This document shows positions 1-8,579 of a stretch of 64,000 nucleotides of DNA, piece after piece (within the stretch, counting starts at the first letter, position 1; the number at the start of each line of letters is the position of its first letter). The notes beneath the pieces were generated by a model. That model saw only the letters and a program-made list of their open reading frames with translations, had not been told where the DNA came from and ran no database searches. Origin of the DNA: an uncultured Clostridia bacterium (GTDB taxonomy: Bacteria; Bacillota; Clostridia; Christensenellales; Pumilibacteraceae); the NCBI GenBank assembly GCA_944362615.1, contig CALVTM010000004.1:44659-108658 (forward strand), read 5' to 3'. Position numbers and translations under genes: made by a program.

Positions 1-531
1 TCGTATGAAGGCGACACCGAAGCACGCGCGGTAATGCACGATGCTCAGTGCCTTGCAGGTATGGCATTCTCCAACGCGCTTCTCGGTATCGTTCACTCGA
101 TGGCTCATAAGACGGGTGCTGCTTTCAGCGGCGGTCATATCATTCACGGTGCGGCTAACGCTATGTACCTTCCCAAGGTCATCAAGTACAACTCCAAGGT
201 AGCCGAGGCTGCTGAGCGTTATGCGGAGATCGCACGCTTCATCGGACTCAAGGGCGAAACGACTGCCGAGCTCGTTGATGCGCTCATTGCAGAGCTCCGT
301 CATATGAACAACGAACTCAACATTCCTCTCGCAATCAAGAACTACGGCGAGGGTGGCGTTGTTGCCGATAAGAGCATCATCGACGAGAAGGAATTCAACG
401 ACAAGCTCGAGGAAGTTGCAAAGCTTGCAATAAGCGACGCATGCACCGGTTCCAACCCCCGTCAGCCTTCCGTTGAAGAGATGAAGAAGCTCCTTATTGC
501 AGTATACTACGATAAGGATATCGATTTCTGA
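1..531 (+). CDS. iron-containing alcohol dehydrogenase, C-terminal part (5' truncated by window edge)
   Basis: The reading frame is open from base 1, so the gene starts upstream; 176 C-terminal residues are present. The product would be an NAD(P)H-dependent group III alcohol dehydrogenase reducing aldehydes to alcohols in fermentation. The stretches GMAFSNALLGIVHSMAHKTG and HIIHGAANAM carry the conserved His residues that bind the active-site iron, and the spacing resembles the alcohol dehydrogenase half of AdhE and butanol dehydrogenases. It could be a stand-alone enzyme or the end of a bifunctional AdhE; the missing N-terminus prevents a decision. A strong intrinsic terminator follows about 50 bases after the stop codon, so it is the last gene of its transcript. 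The family is seen in the sequence; the substrate is not. Confidence 0.9.
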   Translation, partial: SYEGDTEARAVMHDAQCLAGMAFSNALLGIVHSMAHKTGAAFSGGHIIHGAANAMYLPKVIKYNSKVAEAAERYAEIARFIGLKGETTAELVDALIAELRHMNNELNIPLAIKNYGEGGVVADKSIIDEKEFNDKLEEVAKLAISDACTGSNPRQPSVEEMKKLLIAVYYDKDIDF

Positions 532-583
532 GATAACTGAAACCTGTGCCGGATAGCTTCCGGACGGCAGACCAGAAGAACAG

Positions 584-622
584 GTCCCGTAAGCGCATAA
601 ACGCTTACGGGACTTATATTTT
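584..622 (+). terminator. intrinsic terminator after the iron alcohol dehydrogenase
   Basis: A perfect 12-bp stem (584-595 with 602-613) with the six-base loop CATAAA is followed by TTATATTTT. It separates the upstream dehydrogenase from the dnaN transcript. Confidence 0.85.
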
Positions 623-707
623 GCGGCGGATATCCGCCGCTGCCGTCGCATATGCGGAGCGACTTAAACAGCGGAAGCGCGGAAGCGGGGAAAATGTCAA
701 TGATAAA

Positions 708-736
708 TTGACTTTTGCGCGGCTGTGCGGTATAAT
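708..736 (+). promoter_or_regulatory. sigma-A promoter of the dnaN operon
   Basis: TTGACT (708-713), a 17-bp spacer and a perfect TATAAT (731-736). The start codon of dnaN lies 26 bases downstream, with the ribosome binding site AAAGGAGAT in between. Confidence 0.85.
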
Positions 737-762
737 TGAATAAACAAAAGGAGATATAACAG

Positions 763-1863
763 ATGAAAGCGTTTTGCGACGGCGGTGACCTTGCGGAAGC
801 GGTAGGCAAAGCCATAAGGGCGATAAGCAACAAATCGAATAATCCGATACTCGATAATATTCGTATAGAAGCGAGCGAAGGCACGCTGATGTTTACGGCA
901 ACGGATAACGAACTTACCGTGATGACGGGAATAGTGGGAGATGTCTCGGACGGCGGGATAGCGCTGATACCCGGCAAACTGTTCTCTGATTTCACCCGCA
1001 GACTGACGGGGGAGCGCATTGAGCTGGAGACGTCGGGCAGTAAACTGATCCTGCGTTACGGCGATTCGGAGAGTGAGTTTGCGTGCGCCGATCCAGAGGA
1101 CTATCCCGACCCGGCAACGGTATCCGACGCGCGCAGCTTTGCAATGACGAAAGTCGCGCTTAAAGATCTGATAAATAAAGTCGCATTCTCCGTGCGTCAG
1201 GACGACGTGCGCCCCATACTCAAGGGCGTGCTGCTTGAAGTGGGAGAGAACTCCGTGACGGCTGTCGCGCTGGACGGTTACCGTCTTGCCAAGTGCGTGA
1301 AGCCGTTGGTCTCTGAATCCGTACCGATGAAAGCGGTAGTACCGGCGCGCTGTCTGAACGAAGTCGCAAGACTGCTTGACGACAGTGATGAGGAGGTGCG
1401 CATATACGTTCAGCAGGGACGTATCCGCGTGGATATAGGGCATACGACGATCACGAGCGTACTTTATGAGGGCGAGTTCGTTGCTTACCGTAATATCATC
1501 AGAACGTCTTTTGATACGATTGTCACGATTGCCACCCAGCAACTCTACGACAGTCTCGAGCGCGCTCTGCTGCTTACGCGTGACGACAGAAGCAATCCGG
1601 TGCGTCTGGATATTTCCGAACGCCTGATGCGCATAACTTCCGCATCCGGCAAAGGCAATCTGGACGAGAGGCTTGCGGTAGTCACGAGCGGTCCTGATCT
1701 TACGATAGCGTTCAATGCAAAATACTTCACGGAACTGCTCCGCGTATGCGGCGCGGACAGCGTGACGATAAAGTTCAACAGTCCGGCGGACCCTTGCGTC
1801 GTCGTACCGTGCGGCGGTGAGGAGGACTTCCTTTACCTTGTCCTTCCCGTGCGCGTATCTTAA
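763..1863 (+). CDS. dnaN: DNA polymerase III beta subunit (sliding clamp)
   Basis: The ring-shaped processivity clamp that tethers DNA polymerase III to DNA. The 366-residue length is normal for the family. The N-terminus (RAISNKSNNPILDNIRIEA) and the C-terminal end (FLYLVLPVRVS, compare YLLMPVRL in the family) are typical, and the three repeated clamp domains fit the length. The ATG follows AAAGGAGAT and a strong promoter. It is first in a tight operon with an ACT protein, UPF0210, pepF and a J-domain protein. Usually dnaN sits next to dnaA and recF at the replication origin; neither neighbour is here and no DnaA-box cluster was noticed. So either the origin genes have been rearranged or this is a second, divergent clamp gene. 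Confidence 0.9.
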   Translation: MKAFCDGGDLAEAVGKAIRAISNKSNNPILDNIRIEASEGTLMFTATDNELTVMTGIVGDVSDGGIALIPGKLFSDFTRRLTGERIELETSGSKLILRYGDSESEFACADPEDYPDPATVSDARSFAMTKVALKDLINKVAFSVRQDDVRPILKGVLLEVGENSVTAVALDGYRLAKCVKPLVSESVPMKAVVPARCLNEVARLLDDSDEEVRIYVQQGRIRVDIGHTTITSVLYEGEFVAYRNIIRTSFDTIVTIATQQLYDSLERALLLTRDDRSNPVRLDISERLMRITSASGKGNLDERLAVVTSGPDLTIAFNAKYFTELLRVCGADSVTIKFNSPADPCVVVPCGGEEDFLYLVLPVRVS

Positions 1864-1872
1864 GGAGAATAT

Positions 1873-2142
1873 ATGAAAGCGATAGTAACAGTACTCGGTA
1901 AGGATAAAGTGGGAATAATTGCAGACGTTGCGATCATAATGAAGGAGTTCGGCGTCAATATCTGTGATATATCACAGACCCTTATGCAAGGCTATTTTAC
2001 GATGATAATGCTTGTCGATCTCGAGACCGCAACCGTGGATTTTGAAACTCTGAGAAAAGAACTTGCCGCGCGCGGCATGGAAATAGGAGTGGATATCCGC
2101 ATCCAGCATCAGGATCTGTTCGACTCCATGCATAAGATCTGA
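1873..2142 (+). CDS. ACT domain protein (UPF0237 family)
   Basis: An 89-residue protein made of one ACT domain, the small regulatory fold that often binds amino acids. It starts [20 protein letters not shown], the usual beginning of UPF0237 proteins, with the turn GKDKVGI where ligands bind in the family. It starts 9 bases after dnaN, with AAGGAG just upstream, and is followed 8 bases later by a UPF0210 gene. The UPF0237-UPF0210 pair is conserved in many Bacillota and Archaea, which suggests the ACT protein senses a ligand for the larger partner. That role is inference; neither protein has a settled biochemical function. Confidence 0.9.
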   Translation: MKAIVTVLGKDKVGIIADVAIIMKEFGVNICDISQTLMQGYFTMIMLVDLETATVDFETLRKELAARGMEIGVDIRIQHQDLFDSMHKI

Positions 2143-2150
2143 GGTGCGCA

Positions 2151-3503
2151 ATGCTCGAAACAGGTGATATACTCGAAACTATAAGAATGGTGGACGACCA
2201 GAATCTGGACGTCCGCACGATAACGCTCTCCCTTTCGCTGCTCGACTGTGCGTCGTCCGACGGTAAGGAAGCGGAGAAAAAGGTGTATGACAAGATCATG
2301 CGCAGGGCGGGAAAACTGGTTCAGACGGGCGAAAAACTGTCCGGCGAACTGGGTATACCCATTGTCAATAAGCGCATATCCGTAACGCCCATATCCATTG
2401 TCGGCTCTCCGAGCGGTAATTACGTCGGGCTTGCCAAAGTACTGGATAAGGCGGCGAAGGAGATAGGCGTCAACTTTATCGGCGGTTACAGCGCGCTCGT
2501 TCATAAATCCATGACGGACGCGGAGCGTGCATTCCTGGAGACGATCCCGGAGGCGATAAGCGAAACGGATATGGTATGCTCGTCCGTTAATGTCGCGTCT
2601 ACCCGAAGCGGTATCAATATGGACGCCGTTGCGCTCATGGGCAAGACGGTCAAGGAGCTTGCGGAGCGCACGCGTAATGACCGTGCTATAGGCTGCGCCA
2701 AGTTCGTCGTTTTTGCAAACGCCGTTGAGGACAACCCGTTCATGGCGGGCGCTTTCACCGGTCTGGGCGAGGGCGAAGCTACGGTCAATGTCGGCGTATC
2801 CGGTCCGGGAGTCGTTGCCGCGGCGCTCAAGGCGTGCAAGGGCAAGGATCTTACGGAGATAGCCGAGGTCATAAAGCGCACAGCGTTCAAGATAACGCGT
2901 GCGGGACAGCTCGTGGGCAGTAAAGCCGCCGAGCTGCTCGGCGCAAAGTTCGGTATCGTCGATCTTTCGCTTGCGCCCACCCCCGCGATAGGCGACAGCG
3001 TTGCCGAGATACTCGAGGTCATGGGACTTTCCAGCGTCGGAGGTCACGGTACTACGGCGGCGCTTGCTCTGCTTAATGACGCAGTCAAGAAAGGCGGCGT
3101 TATGGCGAGCAGCATGGTAGGCGGACTTTCGGGCGCGTTCATCCCCGTAAGCGAGGACGCAGGCATGATCCGCGCCGCGCGTAACGGAAAACTTACACTG
3201 AGCAAACTCGAAGCCATGACGGCGGTATGTTCGGTCGGTCTGGATATGATCGCCGTTCCCGGAGATACCTCCGCCGAGACGATCTCCGCAATAATTGCAG
3301 ACGAGTGCGCTATAGGTGTTGTGAACAACAAGACAACCGCGGTCAGGCTGATACCCGTACCCGGCGGTAAAGTGGGCGACGAAGTGGACTTCGGAGGTCT
3401 GCTTGGAAGCGCGCCCATCATGCCCGTATCGGATGTGGACAGCTCGGAATTCATACGCCGCGGAGGCATTATACCCGCGCCGCTCCATTCGCTCAAGAAC
3501 TGA
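2151..3503 (+). CDS. UPF0210 (DUF711, PFL-like) family protein
   Basis: A 450-residue cytoplasmic protein of the UPF0210 family, full length. It has the glycine-rich blocks [17 protein letters not shown] and [15 protein letters not shown] and a long alanine-rich middle typical of the family. UPF0210 is related in fold to glycyl-radical/ribonucleotide-reductase-like barrels, but no catalysed reaction is firmly known. It starts 8 bases after the ACT gene and is followed 24 bases later by pepF, so it is co-transcribed. Its function is unknown; the constant pairing with an ACT protein suggests a metabolite-controlled enzyme. Confidence 0.9.
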   Translation: MLETGDILETIRMVDDQNLDVRTITLSLSLLDCASSDGKEAEKKVYDKIMRRAGKLVQTGEKLSGELGIPIVNKRISVTPISIVGSPSGNYVGLAKVLDKAAKEIGVNFIGGYSALVHKSMTDAERAFLETIPEAISETDMVCSSVNVASTRSGINMDAVALMGKTVKELAERTRNDRAIGCAKFVVFANAVEDNPFMAGAFTGLGEGEATVNVGVSGPGVVAAALKACKGKDLTEIAEVIKRTAFKITRAGQLVGSKAAELLGAKFGIVDLSLAPTPAIGDSVAEILEVMGLSSVGGHGTTAALALLNDAVKKGGVMASSMVGGLSGAFIPVSEDAGMIRAARNGKLTLSKLEAMTAVCSVGLDMIAVPGDTSAETISAIIADECAIGVVNNKTTAVRLIPVPGGKVGDEVDFGGLLGSAPIMPVSDVDSSEFIRRGGIIPAPLHSLKN

Positions 3504-3527
3504 CGGCACGGTAAAAGGGGAGCTATC

Positions 3528-5297
3528 ATGAAGAGAAACGAAGTACGCGAAGAATACAAGTGGGACATGAGCCATATGTTCGCGAGCCGCCTGGACTGGG
3601 AAAAGAGCTTTGCAAGGGTCTCCAGCCGTCTCGGAGAACTGAAGAAGTACAAGGGCAAGCTTGCAAACCCCGATATCACGATCGCGCTGCTCAGACTTGC
3701 AGATGAACTGGGTAATGAGGTTGAGAAGCTCTATGTCTACGCTAATATGTGTATGCACACGGACGGCGCTAATGCCGAACTCGTTGCGCTTGCCGCACGC
3801 GCAGGCACTCTGTCAGCGGAATTCGGCGCGGCTTTATCCTTTATGGACCCCGAACTGACGGCGCTCTCGGATGCTGAACTGGACGATATGGCGGCAGATC
3901 CGCGCTTTGCGGATTACGAGTACACGCTTGCGCGCATAAAGAAGCAAAAGCCGCATGTGCTCGGTGAAAAAGAAGAACTGCTGCTTGCGCGGCTCAGCGA
4001 AGTTACGGGCGCGTTCAGAGATATTTTTGAAAAGATAGACAGTGTGGATCTTCCGCATCCGACCGTGAAGGCGGACGGAGAAAAAGTGCCGCTGACTCAC
4101 GGCACATATTCGCGGTTATTGCAGAATCCCGACCGCGCCGTGCGCAAAAAAGCGTTTACGACGTACTACTCACTTTATGAGGAGCGCATCAATACGATAG
4201 CGGCTTGCTATGCCGCGTCCGTGCGCAAAAATAACATAATTTCCTCTCTGCGCGGTTATGACAGCGCAATGCAGGCGAGCATAGCCGGAGACGACGTTCC
4301 CGAGGGCGTTTACGACAGACTCATAGACGCGGTGAACGGCGCACTGCCGTCATTGCATGAATACGTCGATTACCGCAGACTCGTGCTCGGCGATCTCCAT
4401 ATGTACGACATGTATGTGCCTCTTACTCACGGCGTTAATTTCGGAATGGATTACGAAAAGGCGTTCGGCGTAGTGCTCAAAGCGCTTGCGCCGCTCGGCG
4501 AAGAATACGTCAGCCGCCTCAGACAGATGAAGGAGGAGCGCCGCATAGACGTTATGGAGAGCGAGGGAAAGCGTGGCGGAGCGTACAGCTGGGGCGCATA
4601 CGGTTGCGGACCTTACGTCCTGCTCAATTACTCCGGTACCCCGCACGACCTGTTCACGATCGCACACGAGCTCGGTCATGCAATGCACTCGAGGTATTCG
4701 GACGAGGCGCAGAGTTTCAATAAAGCGGGTTACAGCATATTCGTCGCCGAAGTCGCGAGCACGACCAACGAAGTGCTGCTTCTCAAATATCTGCTTTCCC
4801 AGACTAAGGACACGAACATCAGACGGTACCTGCTGTCCTATTATCTCGACATGTTCCGCACGACTCTATTCCGCCAGACCATGTTCGCGGAGTTCGAGCT
4901 TGCGGCACACAGAGCGGACGCTAAAGGTGAGCCGCCCACCGTTGAGTCGCTCAGTAAGGTATACCTTAAACTGAATAAGAAGTATTACGGAAAGGGAGTG
5001 ACCCACGACAGACAGATAAGGTATGAGTGGGCGCGTATACCGCATTTCTATAATGCGTTTTATGTGTATAAGTACGCGACCGGTCTTACCGCTGCCGTTA
5101 CGCTTGCAAACTCAATACTTAAAGACGGAGAGTTCGCGAGAGAAAGATACTTTAATAAATTTCTCCGCGCGGGCGGATGCAAGTCGCCGTATGAGATACT
5201 TAAAGACGCGGGAGTCGATCTTATGACATCTCTTCCGTATGAGACGGCTATGCTGGAATTCCGCAATACGCTGTCCGAATTTACCTCTCTTATCTGA
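3528..5297 (+). CDS. pepF: oligoendopeptidase F (M3B metallopeptidase)
   Basis: A zinc endopeptidase that cuts short peptides in the cytoplasm. The 589-residue protein starts EYKWDMSHMFAS, matching the typical PepF beginning, and contains the catalytic motif HELGHAMHS near residue 379, with the downstream glutamate region VAEVASTTNEVLLL. No signal peptide is seen. The start has a clear GGGGAG upstream. It lies in the dnaN operon, 24 bases after UPF0210 and 11 bases before the J-domain gene. A second, membrane-anchored member of the gluzincin group is at 26225-28036. Confidence 0.95.
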   Translation: MKRNEVREEYKWDMSHMFASRLDWEKSFARVSSRLGELKKYKGKLANPDITIALLRLADELGNEVEKLYVYANMCMHTDGANAELVALAARAGTLSAEFGAALSFMDPELTALSDAELDDMAADPRFADYEYTLARIKKQKPHVLGEKEELLLARLSEVTGAFRDIFEKIDSVDLPHPTVKADGEKVPLTHGTYSRLLQNPDRAVRKKAFTTYYSLYEERINTIAACYAASVRKNNIISSLRGYDSAMQASIAGDDVPEGVYDRLIDAVNGALPSLHEYVDYRRLVLGDLHMYDMYVPLTHGVNFGMDYEKAFGVVLKALAPLGEEYVSRLRQMKEERRIDVMESEGKRGGAYSWGAYGCGPYVLLNYSGTPHDLFTIAHELGHAMHSRYSDEAQSFNKAGYSIFVAEVASTTNEVLLLKYLLSQTKDTNIRRYLLSYYLDMFRTTLFRQTMFAEFELAAHRADAKGEPPTVESLSKVYLKLNKKYYGKGVTHDRQIRYEWARIPHFYNAFYVYKYATGLTAAVTLANSILKDGEFARERYFNKFLRAGGCKSPYEILKDAGVDLMTSLPYETAMLEFRNTLSEFTSLI

Positions 5298-5308
5298 CGG
5301 AGGCTGAT

Positions 5309-5797
5309 TTGCTGAAGAATTATTATGAAATACTCGGCGTGCCGCCGCTTAGCACGGACGCGGAAATACACGACGCTTATCTCAGACTTGCACGCAAGTT
5401 TCACCCCGATCTCGGCGGAGACAGAAAGCGGTTCGACGAAATAAACGAAGCGTACCGGTTTCTGTCCGATAAGGTCAAACGCCTTGCGCTTGACGCACAG
5501 TTGCGCGTAAAGCGTCCGGTCTCAGGCAGGGTAAAGCCGGCTGAAAATAAGGGGACTGCGGCGGACAGCCCAAAACAGGCAACCGCGCCTCAGTCCGCAA
5601 AGCCGGAGCAGGTAAGCCCCTCAGGCTCTGCCGATGTTTATGTCCGCACGCTTGAGAGCCAGGTCGAGGAGTATGAAAAACTGCTTCTTGTGCTTTCCCG
5701 CTGTTCGGTCACGCCGTTGCGTCCCGAGCTTTCCCCCGCGAGTCTGGAACTGCTTGTCCGCAGAAACCGCTCAAACAGAGGAAAGGCGCGCAGATAG
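5309..5797 (+). CDS. small J-domain (DnaJ-like) protein
   Basis: A 162-residue protein with an N-terminal J domain (about residues 4-62: YYEILGVPPLSTDAEIHDAY, then HPD in RKFHPDLGG). The J domain stimulates Hsp70 ATPase. A proline/lysine/serine-rich linker and a short C-terminal segment predicted as coiled coil (TLESQVEEYEKLLLVLSR) follow; the glycine-rich and zinc-finger parts of true DnaJ are absent, so it is a co-chaperone of the short type. The start is TTG, chosen because GGAGG lies eight bases upstream. It is the last gene of the dnaN operon and is convergent with the next gene. Confidence 0.85.
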   Translation: MLKNYYEILGVPPLSTDAEIHDAYLRLARKFHPDLGGDRKRFDEINEAYRFLSDKVKRLALDAQLRVKRPVSGRVKPAENKGTAADSPKQATAPQSAKPEQVSPSGSADVYVRTLESQVEEYEKLLLVLSRCSVTPLRPELSPASLELLVRRNRSNRGKARR

Positions 5798-5967
5798 TAC
5801 TGACCGTAAGAACGCACTTGAAAGTGCGCAGGTTCGGCGCAAGTGAACCGGCAACGGCGCTGAACCCCGGGGCTGTGGACATGCGCAGTCCGGTTTGAAG
5901 TAAAATTACATGCCGCCGTAAAGCTCCGGACGGTAAAAAGCGGACGATAAAGGCGCATATTATAAGT

Positions 5968-7074
5968 TTACTGCTTTTTTCGGGCGCCGGTTTCCGCGGC
6001 GGGAAGTTTCTTTCCGCGGAGCACACGCCTAATAAGTTTTCCGACAATCCCGGCGAAGAACTCACGATCTTCTTTGCCGAGTTTTTTATACTGTCTGTAC
6101 AGTGCCGGTATCTGCCTGTGAAGCGACTTGAAAAACACGTTGAAGTCATCCGTATCAAGAGTGTCGAGGGCGTTGCGCACGATCGTTATGAATTTTTCGC
6201 GCGACTGTTCGTCTATTCCGTTTATCCAGTCGTTCACCGCTTTTCCCAGCTTTGACGAAAACCGCGTTCTTTTTTTGCGGAAGATGAAGTCGTGTCCGCC
6301 TATCTTCCACGAGAACGGATTATGCTGAAGCAAGCTGACCGCACTGCTGTCTGTGATGAGCAGCTCCATACCGTCGTCGAAAAGCATTCCGACAAACGAC
6401 GACTTCGGAACAATCTTGACGACTCTGTCGGAAATTTTGTCATAGCCGCGTAAGTTTTCCAGCCCGTACGCGAACCCGGGTCCGTCGAAATCGTAGATGC
6501 GCGTTATCCTGCTCTGCAGATTTTTATCCATGCTTGCGGCGGCATATACGGCGACGTTCCCGCCTTTTGATATTCCGCCGACGTAAAACTCCGCATCCGG
6601 ATGTTCTCGCATGCGTTTTTCCAGATACTCTGCGGCTCTTGACTGTGACGGCACAGGATAGCGGTAGGCGAGAGAAAAGGATTCGTACCAACCCGTAAAG
6701 GAAGGATCCGTGCCGCGGAAAGCGACAAAATATTTTTCTTTGCCGAAACCGATGCACAGCGCGGCAAACTGCTCACTCGGATCGGCGCACCGCGTTTCGG
6801 TAAAGCGGCTGAGCCGTATGTCACCGAAGCGGCTGCTGCATGTCAGCCGGTCGAAAAATTTTTTACTTTTGCGCTGCCGGTAAGCCGCCTTATACATGAC
6901 CTCGTCGGGAAGCAGTCCGCGCGCGGTCATCTCTGCCGGCGTCATTTCGGTTTCGCCGCAATAGTCGGGGTAGTTGAAAAATGCAAGCCAGCATAAAACC
7001 AGCGCGTCCGTATTGCCGAACGGAATCTGTCCGAAGTCCGGTCTGAATTTGCTTGTATATTCCGAAAAGTTCAT
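5968..7074 (-). CDS. Mbeg1-like (DUF2974) alpha/beta hydrolase
   Basis: A 368-residue protein of the Mbeg1-like family, lipase-related alpha/beta hydrolases. AFRGTDPSFTGWYESFSLAY is the oxyanion-hole region, and GGISKGGNVAVYAA carries the nucleophile serine in a G-I-S-K-G elbow. No signal peptide or membrane segment is evident, so it is probably cytoplasmic. The ATG has AAAGGAGAAC upstream. It is monocistronic and convergent with the J-domain gene. Substrate unknown; in the family the fold is clear but the physiological ester is not. Confidence 0.85.
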   Translation of the reverse strand: MNFSEYTSKFRPDFGQIPFGNTDALVLCWLAFFNYPDYCGETEMTPAEMTARGLLPDEVMYKAAYRQRKSKKFFDRLTCSSRFGDIRLSRFTETRCADPSEQFAALCIGFGKEKYFVAFRGTDPSFTGWYESFSLAYRYPVPSQSRAAEYLEKRMREHPDAEFYVGGISKGGNVAVYAAASMDKNLQSRITRIYDFDGPGFAYGLENLRGYDKISDRVVKIVPKSSFVGMLFDDGMELLITDSSAVSLLQHNPFSWKIGGHDFIFRKKRTRFSSKLGKAVNDWINGIDEQSREKFITIVRNALDTLDTDDFNVFFKSLHRQIPALYRQYKKLGKEDREFFAGIVGKLIRRVLRGKKLPAAETGARKKQ

Positions 7075-7282
7075 GACGGTTCTCCTTTGTGCTTTTAATA
7101 TACAACGGAGACGCCCGGAAACTCAATATCATGCCTGTTACAAAATACGAACACTTGTGATACAAATAATTCAAATGCCGGAATTTCACGTTAAATCACG
7201 TCAGCGGCGCGGAGATATAAGCGAAGCATGTTTCTTTTTTGAAAATTTTTTTATATTTTTAAAAAAATATGTATAAAAACAG

Positions 7283-7311
7283 TTGACATTATTATTGACG
7301 TATGGTATATT
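7283..7311 (+). promoter_or_regulatory. sigma-A promoter without a downstream CDS
   Basis: TTGACA (7283-7288), a 17-bp spacer and TATATT (7306-7311). No coding frame follows, but a hairpin-rich segment and an intrinsic terminator do, so it should drive the small RNA at 7318-7453. Confidence 0.75.
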
Positions 7312-7317
7312 AACAGT

Positions 7318-7453
7318 ACAAACAAGACTTTACGAAATAATCTTGAGCGCAAAAGTGCGCGGAAGTAAAGTCTGATTAATTTGCTCATCATTTTCCCCCT
7401 TATCATAGCGAGTTCGCCGATGTGACTGAGATCCGTGGCGGACTCGTTTTTTT
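7318..7453 (+). ncRNA. candidate small structured RNA, about 136 nt
   Basis: The segment lies between a consensus promoter and an intrinsic terminator and has no start codon with a ribosome binding site. A perfect 9-bp helix (7325-7333 with 7365-7373) encloses a smaller GCGC hairpin, and a 10-bp terminator helix with one G-U pair (7409-7418 with 7437-7446) is followed by seven T. I checked by eye for SRP RNA, tmRNA and 6S hallmarks and could not assign a family. Confidence 0.6.
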
Positions 7454-7791
7454 GCTTTCCCGCCGCGCCGTAATGTTACAGCCGCGTTGCTGCTGTCCGG
7501 ACGCCGGCTTTTTTTTGCGGCTCTTCGTTTGCAGCTGTTTGTAAGTGTCCGTTCTGCGGCACATTGAGGCGGAGCTGTCCGAGTCCTGCGGCTTATAAAA
7601 AAGCCCGGATAACAGGCGGGCGGGAAGAAAAAAGTATAAACGCAGATTATCAGCTTATAAAATAAACGAATAAGCAGGAGCGGGAAGAGCAGAAGATAAA
7701 CTGCCGAATTTTATGAAGCGCGTACGGGTTATGCCCGTACTGCGGATATTACGGGAACGCCGGGAAAATGGCAGAGCCGGGCAGGGGAGAC
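7454..7791. other. intergenic spacer, no gene seen
   Basis: No frame with a credible start or codon pattern. One short hairpin (GTACGGGTTATGCCCGTAC, near 7722-7740) and several T-runs are present; nothing else is recognised. Confidence 0.5.
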
Positions 7792-8499
7792 AAAACGAAA
7801 GCGGCGCGTGTGCTCACGCGCCGCTTTTTACCGACGAATCGGATATTATCTGAAGTTTGCTTATTCTGAAAAGTTATCTTTTAACGAATCGTACTTACTC
7901 TTTCTGACCCTTGGTTTTATTACCATATCTTTACTATATCTATCAGGTGTCAAATTTGATTCGTAAGAATTTTTCTTTCCTTTTTACTCCCTTCACATAC
8001 GTTTTTCTGCGCTGCTTATTTCTCATCATTCCCCATTGAACGTCTTATCGCATATCCGTATTTAACGATCTGTCACTTGCATCGTTGCACCTACGATATG
8101 CAATGAAGCGTTCGACATTTGGATTGACCGTACAGAATATGTTTGAAATTAAGTTCGCAGCATATGTTTATAATAATGCCGTTTCGCCACAACTCACTCA
8201 CATTTTCGGTTGACTCACATTTCTCCGCCCAGTGGATCGTACGCTTCCGCTTTGCGTCTGCTGTGAAAAACGTTTGTTTACAACTTCCGCTTTGTTTTTG
8301 CTTTCGCTTTGCTGCAGAGCACTTACGTTTTCCTTCCGATTCCGATAGGCTTTCACTTTCCCTTGCTTTACTCGGCTCGGGACGTTTGCAGATCTCGCGG
8401 CGGCTTTTCATCCTCGGTCGGTCCACGGAAATGATCCAAGCATTGTTTCCGCTACTGTCGCGGCGGTTATTGTCACACCCTACGTTGCTCGTTTGTTGT
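7792..8499 (-). ncRNA. candidate large structured non-coding RNA, about 700 nt
   Basis: Read on the minus strand, the segment has its own promoter (8506-8533) and ends in a 10-bp GC-rich terminator (7801-7810 with 7815-7824) followed by TTTCGTTTTG. Three nested helices with near-symmetric internal loops span 8038-8113 (GAACG/CGTTC, GCATATC/GATATGC, AACGAT/ATCGTT). Smaller hairpins are at 7831-7842 (TTCG-type loop on the transcript), 7869-7882 and 8449-8466. The only long frame is a Lys/Ser/Arg-rich shadow that begins upstream of the promoter and has no ribosome binding site. Size and ornate folding recall OLE, ROOL or GOLLD RNAs, but I cannot match it to any of them by eye. Confidence 0.6.
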
Positions 8500-8505
8500 A
8501 CATTA

Positions 8506-8533
8506 ATTCTATCACATAATTTTCGTTTGTCAA
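8506..8533 (-). promoter_or_regulatory. promoter of the large minus-strand RNA
   Basis: On the minus strand TTGACA (8528-8533), a 16-bp spacer and TAGAAT (8506-8511); transcription should begin near 8499. Confidence 0.65.
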
Positions 8534-8579
8534 TACCTTTTTGAAAATTTATTTGCTTTTTTCGCAAAAATTATTGCAA

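Noticed and set aside
2109..3758. 549-residue minus-strand frame opposite UPF0210 and pepF
   Set aside because: Antisense shadow of well-recognised plus-strand genes; no domain or ribosome binding site.
5798..5967. Terminator between the J-domain gene and the Mbeg1-like gene
   Set aside because: A short hairpin CGCACTT/AAGTGCG is present near 5814-5829, but no T-tract follows on either strand.
8091..8567. 158-residue minus-strand reading frame inside the large RNA region
   Set aside because: It begins upstream of the promoter, has no ribosome binding site, an implausible Lys/Arg/Ser-rich composition and no recognisable domain; RNA helices explain the region better.
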